Shown: in pieces, positions 12,048-23,329 of the stretch
How the letters are laid out: every line of letters starts with the position of its first letter
Numbering within the stretch: position 1 is the stretch's first letter
Source of the DNA: Microthyrium microscopicum
Taxonomy: Eukaryota > Ascomycota > Dothideomycetes > Microthyriales > Microthyriaceae
Reading direction: 5' to 3'
DNA: 64,000 nt
NCBI GenBank assembly: GCA_010405405.1
Contig: MU004232.1
Coordinates: forward strand, 2,549,038 to 2,613,037
The notes under the pieces: generated by a model
The model's input: only the letters and a program-made list of their open reading frames with translations
What the model was told of the DNA's origin: nothing
Databases searched by the model: none
Translations under genes and position numbers: made by a program

Positions 12048-15000
12048 TTATTACTCTATTAATTAATTATAAATTATATTTATTATAAATTATATATATA
12101 TATATAAATCTCTTTATTGTCTAGTTCGTTTAGACCCTATAGGGGGTCTGAACACGCTACTCTAATAGGCGTATGTAGACTATACTAACTATTTATAGTA
12201 GAAACCCTTAGGGGAATAAAACTATACTGTTTGCCTTAGTAGGGCGCTATAGGCGTTCTGGCGTCCCTTTATCCATTGTAGATCGTTCACCTTGCGGTTA
12301 TTAATAGACTAATCTAGAAATGCTTCTACTTTATTTAATCTCCTTTCTATCTATCTAACTCTATCTCTATCTAAACTTCTTCGTCTACTTCTTTAAACTC
12401 TACTAGAGTCGCTGGAGCTACTTTAGCCGCCTTATAGACACTAGCTAATATAGCTATGGCTATCTTTCTTCCTAACGCCGCTATAGGTGTAGTAGCGCCT
12501 AATGGGCCTATTGTTTAACGAGTAGGCATAAAGCTAAGAAACTGTTATCCTAGAGCTGTTCCTACTATGGCTAAGGCTAGAGGCCTTTTAGGGCCTTTCG
12601 TAGAAGTAGCTTTTAATATAGCGGTAGGTATTTGTTTATTCTTTAGTATTATGTTTGTATTACTACGATTCTATTAAGCTAAACTATTCTATAGGTTGAC
12701 GGTATATTTAAATAAGGTCGCCTAGAGGGTGTTTGCTACTAAAGTAATACTTTTATAGACACTATAGAATTTGTCCTAATGGTTATATTTATAACCGTAA
12801 TTTAAGTACTATTTACTTTTGCTTTTTGTTTTGTAATCCTATATATCGTGCTTACTTATATAGTGTCTATAGTAAGCTTCTACTAAATAGGAAGACTATA
12901 TATATCCCTAGGTACTATACTAGTAGTACTAAGTGCTTACTAGCGTTATTGCCTAGAGTTTATAACTATACTATACGCCTTTAATTATTAGTCCTTAGGC
13001 TATAATAGTCTCCTAGAGACCCTCTATAGGGAAATATACGATAAAGGATGATCTCTTCTTCTCTAAGATTATTATTTTATTGCTATATATCTAGCTTACC
13101 CTAGTAATAGTAAGAATATGCTAGTTGTCTTTATTTAGAGCCTTAATAAATTCTAAGTTATAATTATCTACTCCTTTATTATAATGAACCTTATTGCTAA
13201 TACTTTTAAGAGGAACGCTAGCTACTTTAATAAGATAGTCCTGCTAAAGCACCTACGCCCCTTTAATGGATAGGAACTAGGCTTAATCCTTCTATTTAGT
13301 GTCTCTAAAGATGACTTAAAGATTACTACTCTATAGAGGGCGTACGCCTATAGTACCTATAAATGTCTTTTTAAGCTCCTTAAGGACCTTTAGAGGAGTC
13401 CCTATATATTGTCCTGCCTTAGGTTATAGAATAATAGAACGACCTTTTAGTTTACTTACGTATAGTTTAGTATAGGAAGCAATTACTACCTAGGAATATA
13501 GCTTTAGAGCTAGTATAGTAGAACGACGTTAAACCGCTGCTTTAATCTTGTTAAGCTAATTAAGTATAGTTTTAAGGAAGGTAGGTTTAGGAGTAGGGTG
13601 TTTAGCCACTAGAGGCTCTTCCTCTTAGTTAAGGATAAAGTCCTTTAGCTTAATAAGCTCCTCCATAGTGTTATAAAGGTCTTATTTTGAGATGATTATT
13701 TCTAATTCTTTTTATATACCTTTTTATAATCTAGATAGGGACATCCCTACTACGTTAACCATGCTAAGCAGTTCCGAAGGGCTACTGTCGTCAAGTAAGC
13801 TCTTGTAGCTCTTGTAATCTGATTCTCGTTCTTCTATATTATGGTCGTTTAGTTGTGCTATTTTGTTTTAATCGTAACAATACTGTAGCGCGTACGGGCG
13901 TCTAGCTGAAAATTTGTAAGTATAATCCCTAAGCTTTAGCGAAGGGATTCCGATGGTTTATTTAAATTAAATCGATGAAGTAGTGCAAAACGAGCTATGT
14001 AGGAGCTAAAGAAGGTCCTATTATAAATTATATTTATTATATATCTAGTTATATTATATTTATAATTTATATTTTAGCTACTTTACTATTAGTCTTATTT
14101 TAACTATCTATATTTAGTTCTTAATATTACCTTATTATTATACTAAGATCTATCTATTTTAGTTATATATTATTATATTATTATTATATTAAGATTGCTC
14201 TAGCTTATTACTTACTATTATATTCTTTATATTACTTATTCTACTTATATTAATTTTACTTATATATATCTTAGATTTATAAACTATAAGCTAACTATAT
14301 AAAGAATTTATAAAAATCTACTTAGAGTAAAATTCTAGTCTTTTAGTAAGCTTTTTAGAGTTTTATAAGGACCTAATAGTCTAATTATAGAAGAATTATA
14401 CTCTTATAAATTTTTTAAAAATTTAGTATTTTATAGATAAATATCTTAATATTAAGAAGTTATAACTACTAGCTTAAAGCTTCTTTAAAAGTAAATATAC
14501 TTATACTAACTATTATAACTATAAGCTTATAAATACTATAGTAATATTTACTAATATAGTACTAAAAGCTACTATATATATTAAGGCTACTAGAAATAAA
14601 GGTGCTAAATATTTAGTAAATAAGGCTATAATTAATTATTAGTATACTAAGCTAACTTATTTTATAAGTTTATATATATATTATACTTTTACTTTATATA
14701 GTTATTTTAATTATTATTACTTTTATAATAATAATATAATTAGAGTAACTCTATATATCTATAGTACCTATTTATATATTATTTAGATTATAACTAATAT
14801 ATATATATAAATATTTAATAATTTAATAATAAGTAACTTATAGTAGCTTATATCTATAAGTAAAGGCTAGAAAAAGTCTAATAAAAAACTAAATCTCTAG
14901 TCTATTAATAATAAAATAGAGATATTCTTTAATAGTTAGTTTCTATATTTTTATTCTTATTAATTCTATTTACCTTTATTTATATATCTTTTTTCTCTAC

Positions 15001-15203
15001 TATATACTTTATTTATTTACTTCTTCTTTTTTTTTTAATTTTATAGACCTTTTTTTATATATCTTTTTTTTAACTATATACTTTATTTTATTTTATTACT
15101 ATAGCTAATATAACTATATAATAATTATTACTATTAACTCTACTTCTTTCTTTTATACTTCTTTTTATAAAGCTAATACTCTATCTACTATAAGGGAGTA
15201 TAT
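12048..15203. repeat. 1.64-kb repeat unit, copy A3, split by an insertion and truncated
   Basis: Bases 12048-12095 match the start of A1, and 14019-15203 continue it (offset 13,955). The 15 bases TATTATAAATTATAT occur at both break points because they were duplicated on insertion of the element at 12096-14018. Similarity to A1 stops at about 15,203, so the last 0.4 kb of the unit, including the minisatellite, is missing. Confidence 0.75.
12096..14018 (-). mobile_element. Probable truncated non-LTR retroelement (Tad-like ORF1 remnant)
   Basis: A 1,923-bp block with clearly higher G+C than its surroundings interrupts repeat A3 and is flanked by a 15-bp direct repeat (12081-12095 and 14019-14033). 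There are no LTRs or inverted termini. Read on the minus strand, the 3' end is a simple TA tail (12096-12108), typical of target-primed insertion. A minus-strand frame from an ATG near 13,661 down to about 12,340 has only TAA/TAG stops. Around 12,830-12,780 it holds a decayed Cys-X2-Cys-X5-His-X4-Cys-like knuckle, suggesting a gag-like ORF1. No reverse transcriptase is present, so it is 5'-truncated or non-autonomous. The family assignment is inference. Confidence 0.5.
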
Positions 15204-17214
15204 AGATATATAATAGTCTTCTTAAACTATATAGTTTAAGTTATAATTTAGATCTTAGTTTAATTTATAGTTTAATTTTTAAAGTCTATTTATTACTTAC
15301 TACTTACTATTATATCTATAAAGAATTAGTTAGTTTTAAGTACTTAAGTTTTATAGAAGTTTACTCTCTTAATAACCTAATTAGTATTTAACGTTATTAT
15401 TACTAGTAGACTATTCCTCTACCTTATATTTAATAGTAGTAACTTTATAAAAACTAAACCTACTAAATATAGTATAATTAACTATAATATAATTAAAGCT
15501 AGTAACTAAATCTCTATTAGTAGATCTACTACTAATAGTTCTATTTATACGTAATTAAAAGCTACTTAGTAAAGTATTAGGCAATTAGCAATACTAAAAC
15601 TAATAGCTAGGATCTAAAGTAGTAGATTTAGTAAACTAAAATATAAACTTATATAATAATTTATAGTTCTAATTCTTATTTAGTAGAAAAAGCCTATAGA
15701 TAAGTAGACTAAGCTTATTATGTTTTAATTAGTAGTAATAATATAATATAAACTAATTATACTTACTAAATATTATACTACTAATTAACTTATCTAGTCT
15801 AATATTATCTCCTCCTTTTAAGAAGTCTCTCCCTCCTTAATAATTATATTCTCTAAGTCTACTATAATATAGTCCTTTTGCTCTATATAAGCTTTAAACT
15901 TACAAGCCTTTAAAAAAACTATAGCCTAAACGTTAGATAACTACTATAACTCTAAGATATTACTTATTACTTCCTCTAGACGCTTAATTACTTTATTAGC
16001 TATTATAATTAGTTTTATAAATATAATTACGTATTTAATAGATCTTTACTAAATAATAGTAATAGAGAGGCACTATTAAATATAGCTACTAGGTTAATAA
16101 TAAAATCTAAGTAATTTAGGCTAATTTTGCTATCTAGTAATACGCGTAGTAAAGGCAAAGAAGACCTAAGAGGAGAAGACAAGAAAGAAAGAAATAGAGC
16201 TTATAATAATATATTTATACTAGTATACTTACGTAAATTTAGATTATTATATATATAATTATATATTATATATATAAATTTCTTAATATTCTTAATAACT
16301 ATAACGTTACGTAAGATCTAATTAATATTAATTATACCTTCCTATCTAGTAATCTATAAGGCTATTAATATAATACGAAACTTACTTATTATTCTCTTTT
16401 TAATTAAACTTTATATATATTAAATAAAACTAGATAATATTATAATTATAACGATATAATAATTATCTATATAACTATATAATTAGTTTATTATTTATTT
16501 TTTAAACTTAAATTACTAGTTTATAGATTAAGGCCTACGTTTACTAAGCCTTATAAAATAGTCTATATAAATTATAGAGTTAAATACCTTTAATATTATT
16601 ATCTATAAAATAACTCTATTTTTTATTTTCTACTATCTATACTCTATACTCTAACTTTTATAGTCTATACTTTATAATATTTCTACTCTTATATAAGTAT
16701 CTACTACTACTCTATCTATTCTAATAAAATAATAAATATAATAACTTCCTATATAAATATATACGTACTATTTACTTAATTAGCGTATAATTATTAAATT
16801 AGCTATTACTATAAAGCTTTATTACTAACCTTCTAGTATAACTCCTATTAGTTCTTATATACTAATAGGCTATTAATATATCTTATTAAGCTTCTAGTTA
16901 AGAAGCCTTCCTTCCTAATATTAAGAAGCTACTTTTATATATAGTATGTAGACGTTATTACAAGTATTTACTAAGTAAAGATCCTTCTACTATAAGTAGA
17001 TTAGGTCCTATTAATAATAATAGTAATATACTAATATTTTATAATAATAGTAAAGATAGTAATAATAATAATAACTTTAGTATACCTATTTTTAATCCTC
17101 TTTTAAGTCCTATACTAGTTAATATTAGTAAAATAGTTTATCTTTTCTTATACTTCTTAATTATTATTACTAATTATATTAAAAAATTTAGTATAAATTA
17201 TAATTACTCTAAGC
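15204..17214. other. AT-rich RIP-mutated stretch, no gene recognised
   Basis: This 2-kb stretch lies between the truncated A3 repeat and the start of the decayed transposase frame. It probably holds the 5' part and terminus of that transposon, but I could not identify an end. No intact reading frame or RNA gene is visible. Confidence 0.5.
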
Positions 17215-18108
17215 TTACTTAAAAATAAAGACGAAGAAATAATAAAAGATTTTAAGCATCTAAATATTACTAATATTAATCCTCTTAAAAAAGATATTAT
17301 TAAGGAGTTAGCTACTATTAACGAACTTAATAATAAATTTACTAATATAATAGCTAATATTAACAATAAAGTTAATAATACTACTTAGTCTAATATAAAG
17401 ATAGAATTACCTTAACTTAATTTTAATATACTTCCTTAAATCTAAGTTAAAAACAATATATCTAAAGAAGTATATTAGGACTTTTCTACTATACTAATTA
17501 CTTCCTTTAAACTAGCTTTTAATCTTTAGGTTAAAGAAGCTAGTTTATCTTACTATAACTACTTTAGAATCTATACTATCTTAGAAATACTTAAATACTA
17601 TAATATTCCTAAGCTTAAAGCTCTACTACTAACCTTAGATACTCTTAAAGCTTATATTAACTATTAAATTCCTATAATTTAGCTTTATAAATAAAAGATT
17701 AAACTTAATCTATAATAATTATTTACTATACACCTAAATTAGAAGAATAAGAAACGCTAAGCTCCTCTACTAAAGTTTATATACTTTATTAACCTTATTA
17801 ATATATTTACTAAAATTACTAAAAGTATAGAAATCTATATAAAGTTATATATAAGTATAGTATATTTCGTAAATAAGCTAAGTAAGCTCTAGTATAAAGA
17901 TATATAGGCCTTATTAATTTACGTAGCCTCTAAATAAGTCCTTAAGATTACTAATCTAATTCCTAAGTTTAACTATAAAGACTTATTACTACTAAAGCGT
18001 ACTATCTTCTCTAGTAATATTATAGTATATTAATATACTAAGTCTAGAGAATATAATATATATAAAGATCTAAAGAAGTATAACTATACTAACTTTATAG
18101 TTACTTTT
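17215..18108 (+). pseudogene. Tnp2/DUF4218-like transposase remnant, segment 1
   Basis: The plus strand gives an almost continuous frame, starting in a Leu/Ile-rich stretch and continuing with a Lys/Asn/Ile-rich region. It is broken only by TAA and TAG at sites where CAA, CAG or TGG are expected. The frame ends at a CTTTT target (18104-18108), where the TRIM-like element inserted, and resumes in the same frame after the second CTTTT at 19304-19308. This is the N-terminal part of the protein; its domain content is not recognisable here. The true start is unknown. Confidence 0.55.
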
Positions 18109-18321
18109 TGTGATGATTCCTCTTTATAGGCTTAACAGCGGTCTTGCCCTAGAGGGGCTACCCCTGCACGGTGACGTCATAGTCACGTGCAGGTGGTCCG
18201 TGCGCGGATCTTCCTCTACTACTTCAGCGCGCCTCCGTAGCTCTAGATCTCTCTTCCCTAGCTTTGCATTCAATATACTATCTTGATCTACTACGGCTCC
18301 CGTATCTCTAGGATCCTTACA
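18109..18321 (+). repeat. 5' LTR of the TRIM-like element
   Basis: It is 213 bp long and pairs with 19091-19303. It carries CTGCACGGTGAC and GTCACGTGCAG as inverted arms around a perfect TGACGTCA ATF/CREB-type site, plus a CACGTG E-box, near 18,163-18,191. Confidence 0.85.
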
Positions 18322-19077
18322 TAATGCAAAGCTCTTCAAACTTCAACTCCCGTGCTTACCCCGTAGGAACCAGCCATCGGTTTGAATAGGCTCTTCAGCG
18401 CGCGAAGCGAGCGCGCAGCCATTCCAAAGCGCGTTCAACGCGCAAATTCAATAACGTGTCCGTGGACGCTCGGACCACCAAATGGCCTCTGCGTTGATCA
18501 CGCGCATGCCCCACCAACATTCGAAAACGGCTCCCCTACATTCCAAACTCCTCGATACATTAGATGTTTATTCCGTAGAGTACCGACGCTACGAACGGTC
18601 CCTGAGAGGATTTTTGGGTGGTCCCTCAGGAGACGAGAAGAACTAGTGGTTGGCAGGATCCCACCAAAATAACAGGAGCAGAAGGGATGGGAGCGTTGGC
18701 AGATTCCTAAAAAGTTCAATTTCGGTCCGAGCGGAAGATCTTCGGCAAAATACGGCAATCCACGGCACGTCCGATGGCTTCACAATATTAGAAGATCACC
18801 AAAAGGGACAAAGGTTTGGTAGTAGAATATGAGATGGATTTTTCACTAAGTCCTCGATCTGAAGATCTGGGGGCTGTCTACTACTTATACAATTTGTGCT
18901 GAGTCAGCATATCTTGATGTTGTTCAACATCTTCAAACACACAACAACAACAAAAAAGTGGTTTTTTACCTGTCTTCATGGTTCCCGCAGGTTTTCCACT
19001 CCTAGTCAATTTTCAAAGGATCTTCTTGCAAGGCAGGAGCAGGTTTCAGTTTAGTTCAGTTCAGGAGCACTGATTTG

Positions 19078-19090
19078 AAGGGGGGGCTCG
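19078..19090 (+). other. Polypurine tract of the TRIM-like element
   Basis: A purine run (GAAGGGGGGG followed by CTCG) immediately precedes the 3' LTR. This is the position where plus-strand DNA synthesis is primed in LTR retroelements. Confidence 0.6.
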
Positions 19091-19303
19091 TGTGATGATT
19101 CCTCTTCACAGGCTTGACAGCGGTCTTGCCCTGGAGGGGCTACCCCTGCACGGTGACGTCATAGTCACGTGCAGGTGGTCCGTGCGCGGATCTTCCTCTA
19201 CTACTTCAGCGCGCCTCCGTAGCTCTAGATCTCTCTTCCCTAGCTTTGTATTCAATATACTATCTTGATCTACTACAGCTCCCGTATCTCTAGGATCCTT
19301 ATA
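19091..19303 (+). repeat. 3' LTR of the TRIM-like element
   Basis: It is 213 bp long and collinear with 18109-18321. The end has changed from TTACA to TTATA, a C to T change. It is followed by the second target copy CTTTT. Confidence 0.85.
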
Positions 19304-19308
19304 CTTTT

Positions 19309-20104
19309 AGTTAAAACTTTTACTCTATTTATAAATATAGCTATAGAAAAGATACTCTAATATTAAAAATAAAGAAGATAGTTTATGCTACCTATATCTT
19401 AATATATAATAATAAAAAGTTAAATACTTTTTAACTTTTTTCTACTTAGGACGCCTAGGTAACTACTTAAAAGAATAATATAGATAAGTTATAAAAATAG
19501 TATACTAATAAGAATAAAGCTTAATTAAAAGCTATATTAGGATAAATTTCTATACCTAAAAACATCTATAAACTACTAATTTAAAAACCTTATACGCCTA
19601 AACTTAAGAGCTACTTAAAGTACTTTATTTATAATACTAATATACTCTATATTCCTCCTAATTTTACTAAATATTATAATATTAAATTATTCTCTTATAA
19701 GAGCTTCTATCTTAATAATAACTTTAGCTCTTAAGTTTTAAGTCTACCTAATAATCTATCTATAAAAACTTTTAATATAAGCTTCCTATATATTTATTAA
19801 ATATACTATCTAAAGCATAGTCTTTAGCCTTTATTTTAATATATACTCCTTTAAGTAGAGCTAGAAATTAAATACTTTAGCTATAAGTACTTAAAAAAAA
19901 CGTTTTACTTCTCTACTATCTCTATTCTTACTATTTTACTACTATTATTTATTAACGGCTTTAGATTATATTATAATATATATTATATAATAATAAGCTT
20001 CTACTTTATAATTATAAGTCTTATAAGCTAAGAACGTATCTATATCTCTAATATTCTACTATTTACTCTTAGTCTCTATAAGAGTAAAATTAATAATATT
20101 ATTA
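19309..20104 (+). pseudogene. Tnp2/DUF4218-like transposase remnant, segment 2
   Basis: Continues the frame of 17215-18108 once the TRIM-like element and one CTTTT copy are removed. It includes a decayed block reading LLFTLSLYKSK, comparable to the LLLTLSPFGSK block I associate with fungal Tnp2-type transposases. All stops are TAA or TAG. The frame is cut at the TATTA target (20100-20104) by Gypsy-2 and resumes at 27891. Confidence 0.6.
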
Positions 20105-20333
20105 TATAAGGATTCCTCACTAAAGCATAATGGCTTTAGTATTAAGCTAGATCTTTAACAAAGATCTAGCAGCGCTAGTCCCGATCGGGGCTAGCGTCTC
20201 TAAGGATTTACTAAGTATTACCCTCTTCTTCCCTTAGCGTAAATTCTACTCTACCTCTCTCTCTCTCTTTATACGCTAGATCGTTAAATATTATCTATCC
20301 TTTGCTTAATTATATACCTATTAGATCCTTATA
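20105..20333 (+). repeat. Gypsy-2 5' LTR
   Basis: It is 229 bp long and pairs with 27657-27885. It contains two adjacent hairpins: arms GCTAGATCTTT/AAAGATCTAGC at 20146-20170, and arms CGCTAG/CTAGCG around a GATC centre at 20173-20196. Confidence 0.9.
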
Positions 20334-20899
20334 TAATCTAGCATACTTATTAAACTAAAAAATTAACTTTAAAATCATTTATGTATTTATCCTTAGGAAT
20401 TAGCGCTCCTAGATTTTAAGACCTATACTTAAGAGATAGCTTATGCGTATTCTTACTTATAGACCCCTTAATATAGTTAGGTAGTATATCTTTACTACTT
20501 TCTAAAACACTAATTAATTATTATTATAAGGTATTTAACATAAATACCTAGATCTTATAGTAATCTAAGCTCTTAGAACTCCTCTACTTAGTCGTATAGA
20601 ACCTTCGCCCTTTCGCCTCTCTATACTATTAACCTATATTCTAATTACCCTTAATCTATTAATCTATCTATCCCTAGTAATTAAGAAATTATCTAATTAT
20701 TATTACTTATTATTACCCCTACGTAACTACCTATTAACGAAACTATAGACCCTCTTAAAGAGTTTCCTCTCTTAGCGCCTCTAGGCCTTAACGTAACTAC
20801 TTACTCTTAATTATAGTCTATATCTCCTTAACGCTAAGACGAAATAGTTCTAGGCTCTTCTTAGAGCTACTATACGTTAGTTATTAGCTACTATTAGGA

Positions 20900-23200
20900 T
20901 TAAGATTCTAAAGGCCTATTTATAAAGAAAGTAGTAGTAGATATATAGGACTCTATGTAAGCTACTATTTAGACTTCTTAATAAAAAAAGAGTAGGTACT
21001 AGCTATCTTATATTAATTCTAATAAAGATAATAACCTTTTATTCTCTAATCCATCTACTTATAGTTAAGTAAACTAAAAGCTAATTCTGCTACCTACTTA
21101 GCGCACGCCTAGTAGTAAACTCTTATAATTAATTAAAACTATAGCGTTTGCCACGCCCTTAGTGCTAGTCACTCTAGTAATACCTTTAGCTTTTCGTAAG
21201 AATATATAAAATACGAAAGAAGGAAAGATATTTAAAAGAATCTATCCTACTATATTAGTCTAGTTACAAGACATATAGCTTAAGAATAACGGCCATAAGA
21301 AGGTCCCTCTAGCTTTCTAAAATAACTACCTAGTAGTTAATAATGCTACATGTATTATATCCTTTTAGGTCTTCTAAGGCCCTCTCTAGATATAAGTATA
21401 CAAAGATCTAAAAGTAGTTATACTAGAAGGTCCCTTAAACTCATTACTACTATTTCGTTATAAAGAACCTAATCCTACTACTAGAGTATTTAAAGATTAC
21501 TATCTAATTTATAATACTTAAGAGCTAAAGCAAGAAGTTATATAGAAAGATCCTTAGCTCTTATTTAATTAACTTTACGCTACCTTAGCTATAAACTAAG
21601 CTATAGTAGTACGCTACTAATTTTATTATAATAAACTATAAAAGAGCAATATCTAAAATACTAAGTCTTTAGAGGAGATTTAAGATCTTACGAATAAGGT
21701 AGATAATCTAAAAGGCTCTATAGTTAACTATAAGGCAGAAGTAGATAAGCTCTTCTTAGAAGTTAAAGAACTTTAGATTAGTATAATTAATTACTACAAA
21801 CTTACCTCTAATTATTATTAACTATAGCATAATATCTAGGTGGTAGAGAACTACACTACTTCTATAGAAGTAGAGTTAGTATATTATATAAAATAACTCT
21901 AAGAATATTATAAGTAGATATAACTTTAGAATACTACTATTGCAAACCTTAATACTAAAAATAAATTCCTTACTTAACGTCTTTAAGCTATAGAGTAGTA
22001 GATATAAGATCTTTTAACCTTTATAAAACCTTATAATATACTAGCTTTTATATACCTAAGAGATAAAGAAGACGCTAAATTACTTAGTAATATACTATAT
22101 TAACTTATAGCTACTTAACCTAACTTAGTATAAACGTATTTTATATTACCTTTCTTAAGAGTAGGGTCTAACCCCTTAAACGATACTACTCTATATATTA
22201 GTTAACCTCATCGTATAGTTAAACAGTATAATAGTAAGGATAAGAGTAAATACTATTAATAGAAGGATTAAGTATTAAACGTTCTAGAAGAAGATACTTA
22301 GTTTTACCTAACTAATAAGAAGAAGATTTAGTTTATTTATAATAACCTAGATAATCTAGCATAGTCTTTAATATTATATTACTTAGGCTATAACTTCGTA
22401 AGCCTTTATCTTACTATTAATAATATATAGAAGGACCTAGATGCTTATAACAAAGTAATAAATAGATACAATATTATAAAGTAATAGCTCTATTTAGTAG
22501 ATACTAAGATAAAAACTATAAAAGACCTAATAGAATTCTTAGGCTACTTTTTAGAAAAGACTAAAGACGTAGACCTAGAGGATTGTAATAAAGTTACTAA
22601 ACTACGCTTGCTTCTCTTAGGATAATTTATTTGCCCTCTAATAAGATATAATATTAAAACCTACCTAGAACTCTATACGTATCTATATAACGTAGAGTAA
22701 GACCTAAACTTCCTAAAATAGAATAATAATAATAATTCTAATACTAATAACTTTAATAGTAGCGACGTTAATAATAATAACTTAACTAATAATTTAAGAA
22801 ATTAGAATAGAGGCGCTTATAATAATAATAGTTAAAATAATAATAAACGTCTACGCTACTCTAATAATATCTTTCTAGCCTTATAAGTATAAAATAGGTA
22901 CCCTAAATATAGTAAGAAAGGTTATACCTTAGAATAAAAGAATGCTCCCTATAGATAGAAGACTTACTTAATAGATAATAAAATTTAACTAAAGGTTTTA
23001 GCAATACTTACTACTATAGTAAACACTTCTTAGGTAGAGATACTTAGCGCGTATTTATATAAGCATTTAAACTAAACGCTCCACCTTACTAACGCAAAGA
23101 GGAGCTAAACCTATAAGAAGCGTATAATTAGCAAAAAAAGTAAGAATTAAGCTAGATTTAAGATAGGATTTAGAAGCTAGAAACCTAGTAGGCAAATCTA
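20900..23200 (+). pseudogene. Gypsy-2 gag-like region, RIP-broken
   Basis: The part upstream of the protease is frame-open apart from TAA/TAG. It includes an Asn-rich stretch (about 22,730-22,860) followed near 22,900-22,945 by a degenerate Cys/Gly/His-type pattern resembling a zinc knuckle. Position and composition fit gag, the nucleocapsid precursor. The sequence does not prove the family by itself. Confidence 0.55.
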
Positions 23201-23329
23201 AACCTACTACTAGTAGTATACTACGTTATTTAACTATCCTTAGTAGTAATTAATCTAGGATAGCTACTACTAAACAATATTAACTATATACCTTTTATAG
23301 GGCTATAATAGATAACGGTTAGAGGCATA

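Larger units (their letters stand above)
18109..19303 (+). mobile_element. TRIM-like non-autonomous LTR element, young and GC-normal
   Basis: Two 213-bp LTRs (18109-18321 and 19091-19303) begin TGTGATGATTCC and end CCTTACA or CCTTATA. They enclose a 769-bp internal region. The element is flanked by the 5-bp target duplication CTTTT (18104-18108, 19304-19308). A G-rich polypurine tract (GAAGGGGGGG) stands just before the 3' LTR, giving plus orientation. No ATG-initiated reading frame of useful size lies inside, so the element would need enzymes from elsewhere. The LTRs differ at about seven positions, all transitions, mostly in CA/TG context. Its G+C is far above that of the flanks, so it arrived after they were mutated. 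Confidence 0.85.

Noticed and set aside
17157-17366. 69-codon minus-strand hydrophobic frame
   Set aside because: It is AT-rich shadow sequence opposite the decayed transposase frame; Ile/Leu/Ser bias is expected there.
18382-18672. 96-codon frame inside the TRIM-like element
   Set aside because: It begins at TTG rather than ATG, overlaps other frames and shows no domain; the internal region is better seen as noncoding.
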